DNA of 64,000 nt from Roseiterribacter gracilis (GTDB lineage: Bacteria > Pseudomonadota > Alphaproteobacteria > BOG-932 > Roseiterribacteraceae). Under the pieces are notes generated by a model, which did no database searches, was not told the DNA's origin, and worked only from the letters and a program-made list of their open reading frames with translations. Positions 55,472-64,000 of the stretch are shown in pieces. Location of the stretch: assembly GCA_018332375.1 (NCBI GenBank), contig BOPV01000001.1, forward strand, positions 1,550,001 to 1,614,000, in the 5' to 3' direction. The position numbers and the translations under genes are program-made. How positions within the stretch are numbered: position 1 is the first letter of the stretch; each line of letters opens with the position of its first letter.

Positions 55472-57316
55472 ATGTTGCAGATCAACGACGTCACCGTCCG
55501 AATCGCGGGACGCACCCTCCTCGACCAAGCCTCCGTCACCGTTCCGACTGGCCATAAAGCCAGCCTGATCGGGCCCAACGGGGCTGGAAAATCGACGCTT
55601 TTGAAGGTTTTGTCCGGCCGGCTCCAGCCTGACGGCGGCGACGTGGCGATCCCCGCGAACGCCCGGTTGGGCATGGTGGCGCAGGAAGCGCCGGGCGGCG
55701 CCATCACCCTGATCGACGCGGTTTTGGCCGCCGATACCGAGCGCGCGGCTCTTTTGGAGGAAGCCGAGACTGCGACCGATGGTCATCGCATCGCCGATAT
55801 CCATGAGCGGCTGGGCGTCATCGACGCCTATGCGGCCCCGTCGCGTGCGGCCGAAATTCTGGCCGGTCTGGGCTTTGACGAAGAACGCCAGCAGCGCGCC
55901 TGCTCGGATTTCTCGGGCGGCTGGCGCATGCGCGTCGCCCTGGCTGCGACCCTGTTTGCGCGGCCTGACATTCTTCTGCTCGACGAACCGACCAACCATC
56001 TCGATCTCGAAGCGACGGTCTGGCTCGAAGGTTGGTTGAAGTCGTTCCCCGGCACGGTGCTGTTGGTCAGCCACGATCGCACCTTGTTGAATGCAGTGCC
56101 GGACCTGACCATTCATCTCGATCAGGCGAAGCTGGTTCTCTATCGCGGCAACTACGATCAGTACGAACGCCAGCGCAACGAACGGCTGGTGCATCAAGCA
56201 GCCGCCGCCGCGCGACAAGCAGCTGAACGCGCGCATATCCAATCCTTCGTCGATCGCTTCCGCGCCAAAGCGTCGAAAGCCGCACAAGCGCAGAGCCGTC
56301 TGAAGGCGCTGGCGAAGATGCAGCCGATCGCGGCGATCGTCGAAAATCGCGGCATCGTTTTCAACTTTCCCGAACCGGAAGAATTGCCGCCGCCGATCGT
56401 GTCGATGGATCGCGCATCCGTCGGCTACGAAGGCAAGGCGATCCTGTCGCATCTCAATTTGCGCATCGATCCCGACGATCGCATCGCGCTGCTCGGTCCC
56501 AACGGCAACGGCAAGTCGACCTTCATCAAGCTGCTCGCCGGCCGTCTCGAAGCGATGAGCGGGCACGTCACGCGCTCGGGCAAACTCAAGATCGGTTATT
56601 TCGCCCAGCACCAGACCGACGAGCTGGACATGGAAGCGACGGCGCTGCTCAACGCCAAGCGCGCGATGCCGACTTTGCCCGAACAAAAAGTGCGCGCGCA
56701 TCTCGGCGGTTTCGGCTTCACGCAAAATCGCGTCGACACCAAAGTCGGTAGTCTCTCTGGCGGCGAGAAAGCCCGCTTGTTGTTTGCGCTGATGACGCGC
56801 GAAGCGCCGAACGTGCTGCTGCTCGACGAACCGACCAACCATCTCGACGTCGATAGTCGCGAAGCGTTGGTGCAGGCGCTGGCCGATTACAAAGGTGCCG
56901 TCATTCTCGTCACCCACGATCCGCACTTGGTCGAGCTGGTGGCCGACCGTTTGTGGCTGGTCGAAGGTGGACGGGTCGAGAATTTCGACGGCGACATGGA
57001 CGAATATCGCGCGCGCCTGTTGAGCCAGCGCCGTAGCGCGTCGCGTGGCGAATCCAAACAACGCCGCAGCGGCATGCAGGGCAAAGTCGCGCCGTCAAAA
57101 TTGAAGAAGCAAGCCGAAGAGCTGGAGAAGACTCTCGAACAGCTCAACCAGAAACACGCGAAGCTGGAACGCGATCTCGCCGATCCGAAATTGTACGAAA
57201 GCAAGTCGGCGAAACTGGCGACGATGCAGAAAGAACTCGCCGACATCGCAGCGTCGATCGCGACCACGGAAGAGAAATGGATCGAAGCGCAACAGCTGCT
57301 CGACGCAGCCGAATAA
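55472..57316 (+). CDS. ABC-F family ATPase (Uup/YheS-like)
   Basis: The 614-residue protein has two ABC domains without membrane parts: Walker A GPNGAGKST (about 34-42) and GPNGNGKST (about 344-352), signatures SDFSGGWRMRVALA and GSLSGGEKARLLFAL, and two LLLDEPTNHLD boxes. Between them lies the ABC-F linker with a basic helix pair (RFRAKASKAAQAQSRLKAL). The C-terminal coiled coil (about 545-612, rich in Lys and Glu) resembles Uup/YheS. Such proteins act on ribosomes or branched DNA, and a resistance role is less likely. Confidence 0.9.
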   Translation: MLQINDVTVRIAGRTLLDQASVTVPTGHKASLIGPNGAGKSTLLKVLSGRLQPDGGDVAIPANARLGMVAQEAPGGAITLIDAVLAADTERAALLEEAETATDGHRIADIHERLGVIDAYAAPSRAAEILAGLGFDEERQQRACSDFSGGWRMRVALAATLFARPDILLLDEPTNHLDLEATVWLEGWLKSFPGTVLLVSHDRTLLNAVPDLTIHLDQAKLVLYRGNYDQYERQRNERLVHQAAAAARQAAERAHIQSFVDRFRAKASKAAQAQSRLKALAKMQPIAAIVENRGIVFNFPEPEELPPPIVSMDRASVGYEGKAILSHLNLRIDPDDRIALLGPNGNGKSTFIKLLAGRLEAMSGHVTRSGKLKIGYFAQHQTDELDMEATALLNAKRAMPTLPEQKVRAHLGGFGFTQNRVDTKVGSLSGGEKARLLFALMTREAPNVLLLDEPTNHLDVDSREALVQALADYKGAVILVTHDPHLVELVADRLWLVEGGRVENFDGDMDEYRARLLSQRRSASRGESKQRRSGMQGKVAPSKLKKQAEELEKTLEQLNQKHAKLERDLADPKLYESKSAKLATMQKELADIAASIATTEEKWIEAQQLLDAAE

Positions 57317-57360
57317 CGCGCTGAAGCAGCGCCGAATAGCGCGAAGGTAAACAGCAAAAA

Positions 57361-57384
57361 ACCCCGCTACGTGTCGGGGCTTTT
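57361..57384 (+). terminator. Rho-independent terminator after ABC-F gene
   Basis: CCCCG (57362-57366) and CGGGG (57375-57379) form a short stem with an 8-nt loop, followed by CTTTT. An A-run upstream makes it usable from both strands. Confidence 0.65.
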
Positions 57385-57500
57385 GACAGATTCAGATTTG
57401 TAAATAACGGCAAACCACGAAGTGGCGCAGTACGCCTCGCGTGGCACAGCCCATGCTGTGGAAGCCTCCTGTGGACCTTGACACCCCCAGGAGACTTCCA

Positions 57501-58199
57501 ATGCGAACAACCCTGCTAGCCGCTTCCTTGTTCCTTGCGGCGGCAAGCGCACAGGCGGCGCCACTCACGAGCAACGTGACGCGCACGCCCGGCACGTCTT
57601 TCGACACGGCCGGCATCACCAATTTCGAAACCACCGGCGCCGATATGGCCGGGATGAAAGTGACCGCGATCTTCGCCGACAGTTCGACCCGCACCATTAC
57701 GTGGGCGGCGACTGGCGTCGGTGCGGGCGCAGCATCGAACGCGTTCTGGGGTTTGAGCCTCAGTGGTGACTCGAACACCGCACGGTGGAGCTTCACCAAT
57801 AGCGGCGTCAGCCAAGGCATCATCGGCTTCATCGTCGATGGCCGTCTCGGCAACACGACGTTCGACACGTTGCGCGACGGTGACACGCCTGCGACCGAGC
57901 ACTCGCCGAACTCGTCGAACGGCCGCGCGCTGACCGACGCGGACGGTCCTGCCAGCACCGGCCCGTTGACCGTCACCTACACCGACAAGCTGTCCGTCGG
58001 CGGTACGTTCTTCGGTGACGAGTATCTGCGCATGACGGTGCTGTTCGGCGGCGCGTTGGCCAGCGGTGACTCGTTGAGCTTCCTCGCCGATACCGACAAC
58101 GCAACCACCTTGCCGCGCAACGTTCCCGAACCGGCGTCGCTGGCGCTGCTCGGTGCCGCGTTGTTCGGCCTCGGTGTGGTTCGCCGCAAGTTCGGCTGA
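57501..58199 (+). CDS. PEP-CTERM sorting-signal protein
   Basis: The 232-residue exported protein has a signal peptide (MRTTLLAASLFLAAASAQA), a Ser/Thr/Gly-rich beta domain, and a C-terminal VPEPASLALLGAALFGLGVV helix ending RRKFG. This is the PEP-CTERM signal, cut by exosortase (EpsH) after export. No exosortase or exopolysaccharide gene lies in the window. AGGAGA precedes the ATG. The body resembles no family I recognise. Confidence 0.85.
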   Translation: MRTTLLAASLFLAAASAQAAPLTSNVTRTPGTSFDTAGITNFETTGADMAGMKVTAIFADSSTRTITWAATGVGAGAASNAFWGLSLSGDSNTARWSFTNSGVSQGIIGFIVDGRLGNTTFDTLRDGDTPATEHSPNSSNGRALTDADGPASTGPLTVTYTDKLSVGGTFFGDEYLRMTVLFGGALASGDSLSFLADTDNATTLPRNVPEPASLALLGAALFGLGVVRRKFG

Positions 58200-58215
58200 C
58201 CAGCAAGACCAACAC

Positions 58216-58248
58216 GCAGCAGCGGCGCCCCCTCCTCGCCGCTGCTGC
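58216..58248. terminator. GC-rich hairpin between convergent genes
   Basis: A perfect 12-bp stem (58216-58227 with 58237-58248, GCAGCAGCGGCG arms) has a 9-nt loop. It lies between the PEP-CTERM gene and the aldose epimerase gene, with no T-run. Confidence 0.55.
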
Positions 58249-58257
58249 GGTTCGGTC

Positions 58258-59253
58258 CTAGTCGGCGATCCCGAAGACGTAGTGCGTCGCCGCGTGATAG
58301 ACCTCGCCCGGATCCAGCCTGACGCTGGGGAATGAAGGGTGATGCGGCGCGTCGGGAAAACGCTGCGGTTCCAGACATAGGCCGGCATGACGCGGATAGG
58401 CGACGCCACCGCGCCCAATCACCGATCCGTTCAGCTGATTGCCGGTATAGAGCTGCAAGCCCGGCTCAGTGGTTTTGACGTCCAGCACGCGCCCGCTGGC
58501 GCGATGCACCAGCCGTGCAGCCGGGCCGCCGTTGCCGCGCAGCACGAAATTCTGATCGTACCCGCGCGTCTGCCGCAGCGCGGCTGCGTCCAGAACCTCG
58601 CTCAGCACGCGCGGACGCCGCAGATCGAAACACGTGCCGCTGACGTTGCGAATTTCGCCGGTCGGAATCAGCCCGCCATCGACCGGCGTGTAGCTGTCGG
58701 CGGCGATCGACAATTCATGCCCGCGTATGTCGCCGCTGCCGGCGAGGTTGAAATAGCTGTGGGCGGTTAGATTGACCAAGGTCGGACGGTCGGTCGTCGC
58801 TTCGAAATCGATGCAAAGTTCGTTGTGGGTCGACGAAACGCTGTAGCGGACGGTCGCGCCCAGATTGCCGGGAAAGCCTTGGTCGCCGTCTGCGCTGACC
58901 AGCGACAGCAAAACACTTCGCTCATCGGCTTCTTCGATGCGCCAAGTGCGCTTGTCGAACCCGTCGGCGCCGCCATGCAGCGAGTGCGGTCCGTCATTGG
59001 CCGACAAAACATAGTCGCGCCCGTCGAGATTGAACCGCGCGCCTGCGATGCGATTGGCGCAACGGCCGATCAAGCCGCCGAAATAGGGATGATCGCCGTG
59101 ATAGGCGGCATGATCGTCGAAGCCGAGCACAACATTTTCGATGCGCCCGTCGCGATCGGGCACGTGGATGCCGCTGACGATTCCGCCTAGGTCGAGAATG
59201 TCGACGCGCATCCCGTGCGTGTTCGAGAGCGAGATGGATTTGATCGGCGTCAT
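58258..59253 (-). CDS. galM: Aldose 1-epimerase
   Basis: The 331-residue beta-sandwich enzyme interconverts alpha and beta sugar anomers. It has GGLIGRCANRIAGARF (about 76-91), NDGPHSLHGG with an active-site His, TAHSYFNLAG with the second His (about 175), and EPQRFPDAPHHPSFP with the C-terminal active-site region. No signal peptide is present, so it is cytoplasmic. The ATG at 59253 is preferred over a GTG at 59280. No sugar kinase genes are adjacent. Confidence 0.9.
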   Translation of the reverse strand: MTPIKSISLSNTHGMRVDILDLGGIVSGIHVPDRDGRIENVVLGFDDHAAYHGDHPYFGGLIGRCANRIAGARFNLDGRDYVLSANDGPHSLHGGADGFDKRTWRIEEADERSVLLSLVSADGDQGFPGNLGATVRYSVSSTHNELCIDFEATTDRPTLVNLTAHSYFNLAGSGDIRGHELSIAADSYTPVDGGLIPTGEIRNVSGTCFDLRRPRVLSEVLDAAALRQTRGYDQNFVLRGNGGPAARLVHRASGRVLDVKTTEPGLQLYTGNQLNGSVIGRGGVAYPRHAGLCLEPQRFPDAPHHPSFPSVRLDPGEVYHAATHYVFGIAD

Positions 59254-59361
59254 GCTTGGGGCCGCAGCATCGCCGATCACAGCTGAATTTTAAAGCATGA
59301 CGGTGCTTGCGTTGACCGCGGCGCCAAGGTCAGGTTGGCGGCGGACCAGCCCGGAGACGTG

Positions 59362-60759
59362 ATGCCGTCGCTTTACCGCCGTTCGTTTCTGCTGAGCGGG
59401 CTCGTAGCGCCGCTGCTGCTGCCGCGCGTCGCACATGCGGCGCCGACGCTGGACCAGCAGCGCATACGCGACCAGATGGCGACGGCCCGCATTCCTGCGT
59501 TGTTGCTGACCGCGATCCTCGACGGACGCACCGTCTTCGCGGGCGGCATCGGCGTCGCCGCGCCCGCTTTCAACGTCGCTGCCACCGACCGCACCTTGTT
59601 TCATCTCGGCTCGGTCGGAAAACACTTCACCGCTTCTCTGGTGTTGCGTCTCGCCGAAGCGGGCACGATCGCGCTCAATCGTCCGATCGGTGCCTATGTG
59701 CGCGACGTGCCGATGCAGTTCAGCGATCGCAGCGTGCAGTCGCTGCTAACCCACACCAGCGGCATTCCCGACTATGAATCGCTGCCGGTGTTCGAAGACG
59801 ACCGCTATTGCGACCGCGCCACCTTCCTCAAACGCATCGGTGCGTTGCAGCCCGACTTTGACGAAGGCGAAGCCTGGGCCTATTCGAACACCGCTTACGT
59901 CCTGCTCGGCTATTTGCTGGCCGATGCGCAAGGCCGGACCTACCGCGCCCAAGTCGACGAAGATCTATTACGTCCGCTGGGCATGCAGGAGGCGCGCGTC
60001 GACGACGCGACGGCGATCATTCCGAACCGTGCCGAGCCGTTCGACCTGAAAGACAACGTGCTGCGCCACGCGACGCGGATGGATGGCGATTTTTCTGGTT
60101 GGGCCGACGGCCCCGTCTTGTTCTCCGCGCGCGACGCGGTGCGGTGGGAGGCGTTTCTGCGCACGCGCCAGTCGCGCTACGCCGACAGCGCAATGCGCAC
60201 GCCCGCCCTGCTCAAATCCGGCCGCAGCGCCGCCTATGGCGCGGGCTGGTTCCTCGATCGCTGGCACGGGCAAGAGGTGCAGTATCACAGCGGCGCCGTG
60301 CCCGGCTTTCGCGCCTTCTATCTGCGCACCAGGCGCGTTTCGGTGCTCGCCGCGATCAATCTCGCCAGCGACGCGTCCGAGGCCGCGCTGCGCAGCATCG
60401 CGCTCAGCACCGCCGAAACGCTGCTGCCGCAGTCGACCTTTCTGTCGCTGCAAAAGATTCGCGACGACGCGCCGGACAAGACCGACGCGTTCAAGAAGAT
60501 GCTGCAGCGAGGTGCTACCAAGCTTGATCCCGCTCGCTTCGCACCCGAGATCGCAGTGCTGCTGCAACGCGACGCGAGCCGGCAGCCCTTCCCCAATCGC
60601 GCTTCCTTGGGCGAGCCGGTGGCGTTCGAGCTGATCGAACAGTTCAACGAACCGAACGGCACGCTGCGCCGCTATCGCGCCCGCTACGCTGGCCGCACCG
60701 ACCACTACGCCGTCGGCTATGCGACCGACGGCAAGATCTATCGCGTGCGCAGCCTCTAG
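59362..60759 (+). CDS. Tat-exported serine hydrolase (class C beta-lactamase/PBP4*-like)
   Basis: The 465-residue protein starts with a Tat-type signal, YRRSFLLSGLVAPLLLPRVAHA. The serine-hydrolase domain carries Ser84 in HLGSVGKHFTA (S-x-x-K), YSN in AYSNTAYVLLGY, and HSG in QYHSGAVPGF in place of KTG. The C-terminal 120 residues form a separate domain. Members include D-aminopeptidases, esterases and penicillin-binding-like enzymes, and resistance is not implied. GGAGA precedes the ATG. The gene overlaps tail to tail with the D-aminoacylase-like gene. Confidence 0.85.
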   Translation: MPSLYRRSFLLSGLVAPLLLPRVAHAAPTLDQQRIRDQMATARIPALLLTAILDGRTVFAGGIGVAAPAFNVAATDRTLFHLGSVGKHFTASLVLRLAEAGTIALNRPIGAYVRDVPMQFSDRSVQSLLTHTSGIPDYESLPVFEDDRYCDRATFLKRIGALQPDFDEGEAWAYSNTAYVLLGYLLADAQGRTYRAQVDEDLLRPLGMQEARVDDATAIIPNRAEPFDLKDNVLRHATRMDGDFSGWADGPVLFSARDAVRWEAFLRTRQSRYADSAMRTPALLKSGRSAAYGAGWFLDRWHGQEVQYHSGAVPGFRAFYLRTRRVSVLAAINLASDASEAALRSIALSTAETLLPQSTFLSLQKIRDDAPDKTDAFKKMLQRGATKLDPARFAPEIAVLLQRDASRQPFPNRASLGEPVAFELIEQFNEPNGTLRRYRARYAGRTDHYAVGYATDGKIYRVRSL

Positions 60760-62363
60760 CTCTTGCAGGCGTGGCGCAGCACCTTGCCGCCGCGCGCGGT
60801 GGTGGCGTTGCCGTCCTCGATCGTCACCGCGCCGTTGACGACCACCAGATCGATGCCGACCGGGCTCGCGGTTGGGTTGGTCCAGCTGGCCCGATCATCG
60901 ATCTTGTCGAGATCGAACATCACCAGGTCGGCATAGAGACCTTCGCGCAGCACGCCGCGCCCTTCGAGCCCCATGCGCGACGCGGGCCACGACGTCATTT
61001 TGCGCACCGCATCTTCCAAGGTCAGCACGCCGCGCTTTTTGACGTATTCCGCCAGCACGCGCGGGAAGGTGCCGTACGAGCGCGGATGCGGCAGGCCCAG
61101 CACGTCGGTCTGCCCGGCGCCCAGCGACGCAGCCGCGTCGCTGCCGATGCTGGTCCAGCTTTGGCGCAGCGCGGTTGCGATGTCGCGCTCGTCCATCATG
61201 AAGAACAGCGCCATGGCACGGTTCGGCAGTGCTTCGACCGTGATGTCGATCGCAGCGTCGATCGGATCCTTGCCCAAGGCCTTGGCGATCTCGGCGATGT
61301 TCTTGCCGCGGAACCGTTCGTATTTCTCGTTGAACGGATTGGCGAGCACGATGCGGCTCCAACCGCCGCTCGCTTCGACCAGGTTCGACCAGCCTGGCTG
61401 CGATCCGGCTGCGACTTCGCGCTTCACGCGCGCACGCACCGCAGGATCTTGCAACAGCTCGACGCCTTCTTTGGCCCCCTTCTCGAACACCCAGTTGGGA
61501 ATCACGATCGACAGGCCGGTGCCGCCCGCCGTGTAGGGGTACAAATCGGCCGCAACATCAACGCCGCGTTTGCGCGCCGCGTCGATCGCCGCGACTGCTT
61601 TTGGCATCAGCTTGCCGAATTGCGGTGCGTAGGCTGCTTTCAGGTGAAAGATCTCGACCTTCACGCCGCCTTTCTCACCGATCGCAATCGCTTCGTTGAC
61701 CGCTTCGACCAGCTTGCTGCTCTCGTCGCGCATATGGGTCGAATAAAACCCGTCGCAGCGCGACACGATCTTGGCAAGCTCGATCAGATCTTCGGTCGTC
61801 TGGAAGGAATTGGGCGGATAGATCAGCGCGGTCGAAATGCCGAACGTTCCCGCGCGCATCGCGGTTTCGACTTCGCGCTTCATCTGTTCCATTTGCACGG
61901 CGTTGGGCGTACCTGCGGCGTCGCCCATCACTTTGACCCGCGCTTGGGCTGCGCTGTAGTAGCTGCCGAAATTGACCGCGATGCCCTGGGTCTCAAGCTG
62001 CGCGAAATAGTCGTTGGCTTGATCGGCGTCGACGGGAATGCCGCCCTCGCCTGCGATCACCGTGGTTACGCCCATGCGCAGCTTGTTTTCAGCCGCGCCA
62101 TTCTTGCGCAACACGCCGCCCGACTGGTCCATCATGTCGATGAAGCCGGGCGACACGAAGCGGCCGCGCGCATCGATTTCGCGCGCACCCTTGCCCGCTA
62201 CGACACCGAGCTTGGCGATCCGGTCGCCTTTGACCGCAACGTCACCACGCACCCAGGGATTGCCCGCACCGTCGAGGATCTTCGCGTTGCGGATGACGAG
62301 GTCGTAGTCCTGCGCTGCCGCTGAACTCGTCAGCAGCAGCGCAGCCAAAAGCGTACGGATCAT
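60756..62363 (-). CDS. D-aminoacylase-like amidohydrolase lacking the HxH metal motif
   Basis: The 535-residue protein has a signal peptide (MIRTLLAALLLTSSAAAQ) and a family layout typical of N-acyl-D-amino-acid deacylases: DLVIRNAKILDGAG, MGVTTVIAGEGG, FYSTHMRDES, EIFHLKAAY, and a C-terminal GLYADLVMFD. The usual PGFIDxHTH reads PGFIDMMDQSGG here (residues 78-80 are MDQ), and the metal-binding Cys of NCG is Glu106. So two ligands are missing while the later His residues remain. Activity or substrate may differ. It starts 9 nt after the upstream SxxK hydrolase stop. Confidence 0.8.
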   Translation of the reverse strand: MIRTLLAALLLTSSAAAQDYDLVIRNAKILDGAGNPWVRGDVAVKGDRIAKLGVVAGKGAREIDARGRFVSPGFIDMMDQSGGVLRKNGAAENKLRMGVTTVIAGEGGIPVDADQANDYFAQLETQGIAVNFGSYYSAAQARVKVMGDAAGTPNAVQMEQMKREVETAMRAGTFGISTALIYPPNSFQTTEDLIELAKIVSRCDGFYSTHMRDESSKLVEAVNEAIAIGEKGGVKVEIFHLKAAYAPQFGKLMPKAVAAIDAARKRGVDVAADLYPYTAGGTGLSIVIPNWVFEKGAKEGVELLQDPAVRARVKREVAAGSQPGWSNLVEASGGWSRIVLANPFNEKYERFRGKNIAEIAKALGKDPIDAAIDITVEALPNRAMALFFMMDERDIATALRQSWTSIGSDAAASLGAGQTDVLGLPHPRSYGTFPRVLAEYVKKRGVLTLEDAVRKMTSWPASRMGLEGRGVLREGLYADLVMFDLDKIDDRASWTNPTASPVGIDLVVVNGAVTIEDGNATTARGGKVLRHACKS

Positions 62364-62372
62364 TTCTTCGCG

Positions 62373-63947
62373 CTATTTTCTTGCTGGGGGGACCGGCCGG
62401 AGTTCGAGGTCGTGATAGTCCCAGCTGAAGTCTGCGATCGGCGACACGGCTTTCATCGTGATGCGCTCGATATTGCCTTCAGGTCCCATCTGGAACGTAA
62501 CGTAGGCAGGCTCCATCGACTTGTCGTTCCACACCGTCTTGAACGTGTCGTACTGGAAATGCTCCAGCGTACCGACCATGCCCGGCGTGCGCGTGAAGTC
62601 GATGCTGAGCTTGCCGCCATTGTCTTTGATGTTGATCGGCCCGTACCAGACGTCGGCATAGTTGCCGGCGTAGCGCGCAACCGGCAGCGACGGACCGACC
62701 TTGGCCGGCTCGGCCTGCTTCTTCTCCAGCGCCGCGAGCGCGTTGGCCGCGCGCTCTTTGCGGAAGGCCGGCACGATCGTGCCCCAATCGACCTTCGGCA
62801 GGCCAAGATAATAATCGAGCAGCTCGTACTGCGTGGCGAGAAGCTGCGCGCCGTCTTCGGCGTTTTCGAGGATCGAGAAGGCGACGTTCTTTTCCGGAAT
62901 CAGCACCACCGTCGCGATCTGTCCCAGCACCGCACCGCCATGCTGGATGATCTTGTGACCGCGCCAATCCTGCACCGTCCAACCCAGCGCGTAGCTGCTG
63001 AATTGCGGCGCCGACGGCGCCATCGCACCTTGCGCGCGGCCGGTCGGCAGATTGATGTGCGGTTTCCACATTTCCTCAGCCTGTTTTTCGCTGAAGAGAG
63101 CTTTGCCGTCGGGCAGCTTGCCCTTGTTCAGTTGGATCAGCAGCCACTTCGCCATGTCGTTGGCGCTGATGGCGAGACCGCCGGCCGGTGCAGCGGCGCG
63201 GCCGAGACCTTTTTCGTCCAGAACCGTGAGATCACCCATGCCGCGGATCGGACCGCCCAGGCGCGCATGCGGGAAGGCATGATCGGGCGACTTGATTTGA
63301 TCTGCTTCGTCGGTGGTCGACTTCAACATGCCCGCGGGTTTGAACACGCGGTCGCGCACAAACACTTCCCAGGTCTGGCCCGTCACCGCTTCGATCAACT
63401 GACCTGCAACCATGTACAGCACGTTGTCGTAGGCGTAGGCGCTGCGGAAACTCGTCGCCGGCTTGATATAGCGCAGTGCATGCACCGCTTCGGCGCGCGT
63501 ACGGTTGGTGGTCGGCACGAACATCAAATCGCCGGCGCCAAGACCGAGACCGCTGCGATGGACCAGCAGGTCGCGGATTGTGATTTCGCGCGTGACCCAC
63601 GGGTCGTACATCTGAAAGCCGGGCAGACGATCGGTGACTTTGTCGTCCCAGGCGATCTTGCCTTCATCGACCAGGATCGCGAGCGCGGCGGCGGTAAAGG
63701 CTTTGCCGGTCGATCCGGTCGAGAAGATCGTATCGGCGGTCACCTTGTCGTTGGTGCCGTTCTTGCGCACGCCATAGCCCTTGGCGAGCGTGACTTTGCC
63801 GTCCTCGACGATGGCGATCGCCATGCCGGGCGTACCGACTTCTTTGAGACGCGCCTCGATGCGCGCGTCGAATCCTTCGGGCGGTGCGGCGAGCGCAGTC
63901 CCAGCCAACAGCAGCGAGGTCAGAGCAACAACGTTACGCAACAGCAT
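62373..63947 (-). CDS. Exported serine hydrolase (beta-lactamase/DUF3471-type)
   Basis: The 524-residue precursor has a signal peptide (MLLRNVVALTSLLLAGTALA), a beta-lactamase-like domain with Ser79 in GSTGKAFTAAAL (S-x-x-K), YDNVLYMVAGQLIE with the Tyr of YxN, and HGG in IQHGGAVLGQ. The C-terminal part (about 430-515) is a lipocalin-like DUF3471 domain with VARYAGNYADVWYGP. Substrates of the class range from D-peptides to esters. It is followed directly by the D-aminoacylase-like gene, which suggests a joint pathway. Confidence 0.85.
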   Translation of the reverse strand: MLLRNVVALTSLLLAGTALAAPPEGFDARIEARLKEVGTPGMAIAIVEDGKVTLAKGYGVRKNGTNDKVTADTIFSTGSTGKAFTAAALAILVDEGKIAWDDKVTDRLPGFQMYDPWVTREITIRDLLVHRSGLGLGAGDLMFVPTTNRTRAEAVHALRYIKPATSFRSAYAYDNVLYMVAGQLIEAVTGQTWEVFVRDRVFKPAGMLKSTTDEADQIKSPDHAFPHARLGGPIRGMGDLTVLDEKGLGRAAAPAGGLAISANDMAKWLLIQLNKGKLPDGKALFSEKQAEEMWKPHINLPTGRAQGAMAPSAPQFSSYALGWTVQDWRGHKIIQHGGAVLGQIATVVLIPEKNVAFSILENAEDGAQLLATQYELLDYYLGLPKVDWGTIVPAFRKERAANALAALEKKQAEPAKVGPSLPVARYAGNYADVWYGPINIKDNGGKLSIDFTRTPGMVGTLEHFQYDTFKTVWNDKSMEPAYVTFQMGPEGNIERITMKAVSPIADFSWDYHDLELRPVPPARK

Positions 63948-64000
63948 GCGTTTTCTCCTTGCGCAAACGCCACACGCCGTACGTCAACAGCGGCAGCACA
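63934..64000 (-). CDS. C-terminal end of an upstream gene (possible permease)
   Basis: A frame enters from the right edge and stops at 63934-63936, encoding about 21 residues (LPLLTYGVWRLRKEKTHAVA). A short hydrophobic piece followed by a basic tail would suit the last helix of a membrane transporter. It overlaps the start of the serine hydrolase by 14 nt and supplies its AAGGAG ribosome binding site. Identity cannot be decided from this fragment. Confidence 0.4.
   Translation of the reverse strand, partial: VLPLLTYGVWRLRKEKTHAVA

Noticed and set aside
55457-57061. 534-codon frame on the minus strand opposite the ABC-F gene
   Set aside because: The plus strand has complete ABC motifs. The antisense frame has no recognisable domain and is expected in GC-rich DNA.
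59362-60759. Antibiotic-resistance beta-lactamase
   Set aside because: The KTG box is HSG and there is a large extra C-terminal domain; such serine hydrolases are mostly peptidases or esterases.
60771-62324. 517-codon plus-strand frame opposite the D-aminoacylase-like gene
   Set aside because: Shadow of a gene with signal peptide and family motifs; no independent domain.

Overview
The window is a stretch of GC-rich bacterial chromosome. It almost certainly comes from an alphaproteobacterium. The evidence is an HdaA-type DnaA-inactivation ATPase, an EipB/DUF1849 envelope protein, DUF1236 and DUF2066 proteins, an aa3-oxidase subunit IV microprotein, a His-type (probably non-discriminating) aspartyl-tRNA synthetase, and short palindromic repeats of the kinds common in that class. 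I cannot place it to genus. No rRNA, tRNA, CRISPR array, prophage or transposase was seen. Coding density is very high, no gene-free stretch exceeds 300 bases, and many neighbours overlap by 4 nt (ATGA or GTGA).

Layout. 1-7.1 kb: the start of a flavodoxin-fold reductase, a VOC protein, a four-gene overlapping operon (dusA, DUF2937, DUF969, DUF979), a serralysin-like metalloprotease with a DUF4214 tail, an ABM-domain protein, and a GIY-YIG nuclease gene bounded by almost identical 28-bp inverted repeats. 7.1-13.7 kb: eipB, a small anchored protein, aspS, DUF1236, a PAS/HisKA_2 kinase, rnd. 13.7-41.2 kb: a nucleobase-nitrogen island. Its leftward operon is preT-preA-ureidopropionase followed by a four-gene ABC importer. 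Its rightward operon is rutR-dihydropyrimidinase-puuE-allantoate amidohydrolase. A near-perfect RutR-type operator lies between the two. Then come a DUF3830/M20 pair, an exported nucleoside hydrolase, a leftward uraH-xdhA-xdhB-xdhC-puuD operon, uraD, and a complete urease operon ureDABCEFG-ureJ.

41.2-50.4 kb: an orphan radical SAM/SPASM protein, a polyphosphate group (xre, ppx, ppk divergent from sixA-CHAD), a LysR/GST/SugE group, and hdaA. 50.5-57.3 kb: an AI-2E family permease, a DUF2066 protein, purM (apparently without a standard start codon), a purN-GNAT gene fusion, the oxidase microprotein, ndk, and an ABC-F ATPase. 57.4-64 kb: a PEP-CTERM protein, an aldose epimerase, and a peptide/D-amino-acid-like group of two SxxK serine hydrolases around a D-aminoacylase-like protein that lacks the HxH metal motif.

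How it works together. The central island would take up nucleobases or nucleosides and oxidise purines (Xdh, PuuD, UraH, UraD, PuuE, AllC). It would break down pyrimidines reductively (PreTA, dihydropyrimidinase, ureidopropionase) and release ammonia from the resulting urea with urease. The most unusual items are the GIY-YIG/inverted-repeat unit and its apparent gene-less relative inside the pyrimidine operon, a palindromic repeat inserted in frame into dusA, the purN-GNAT fusion, and purM's non-canonical start.
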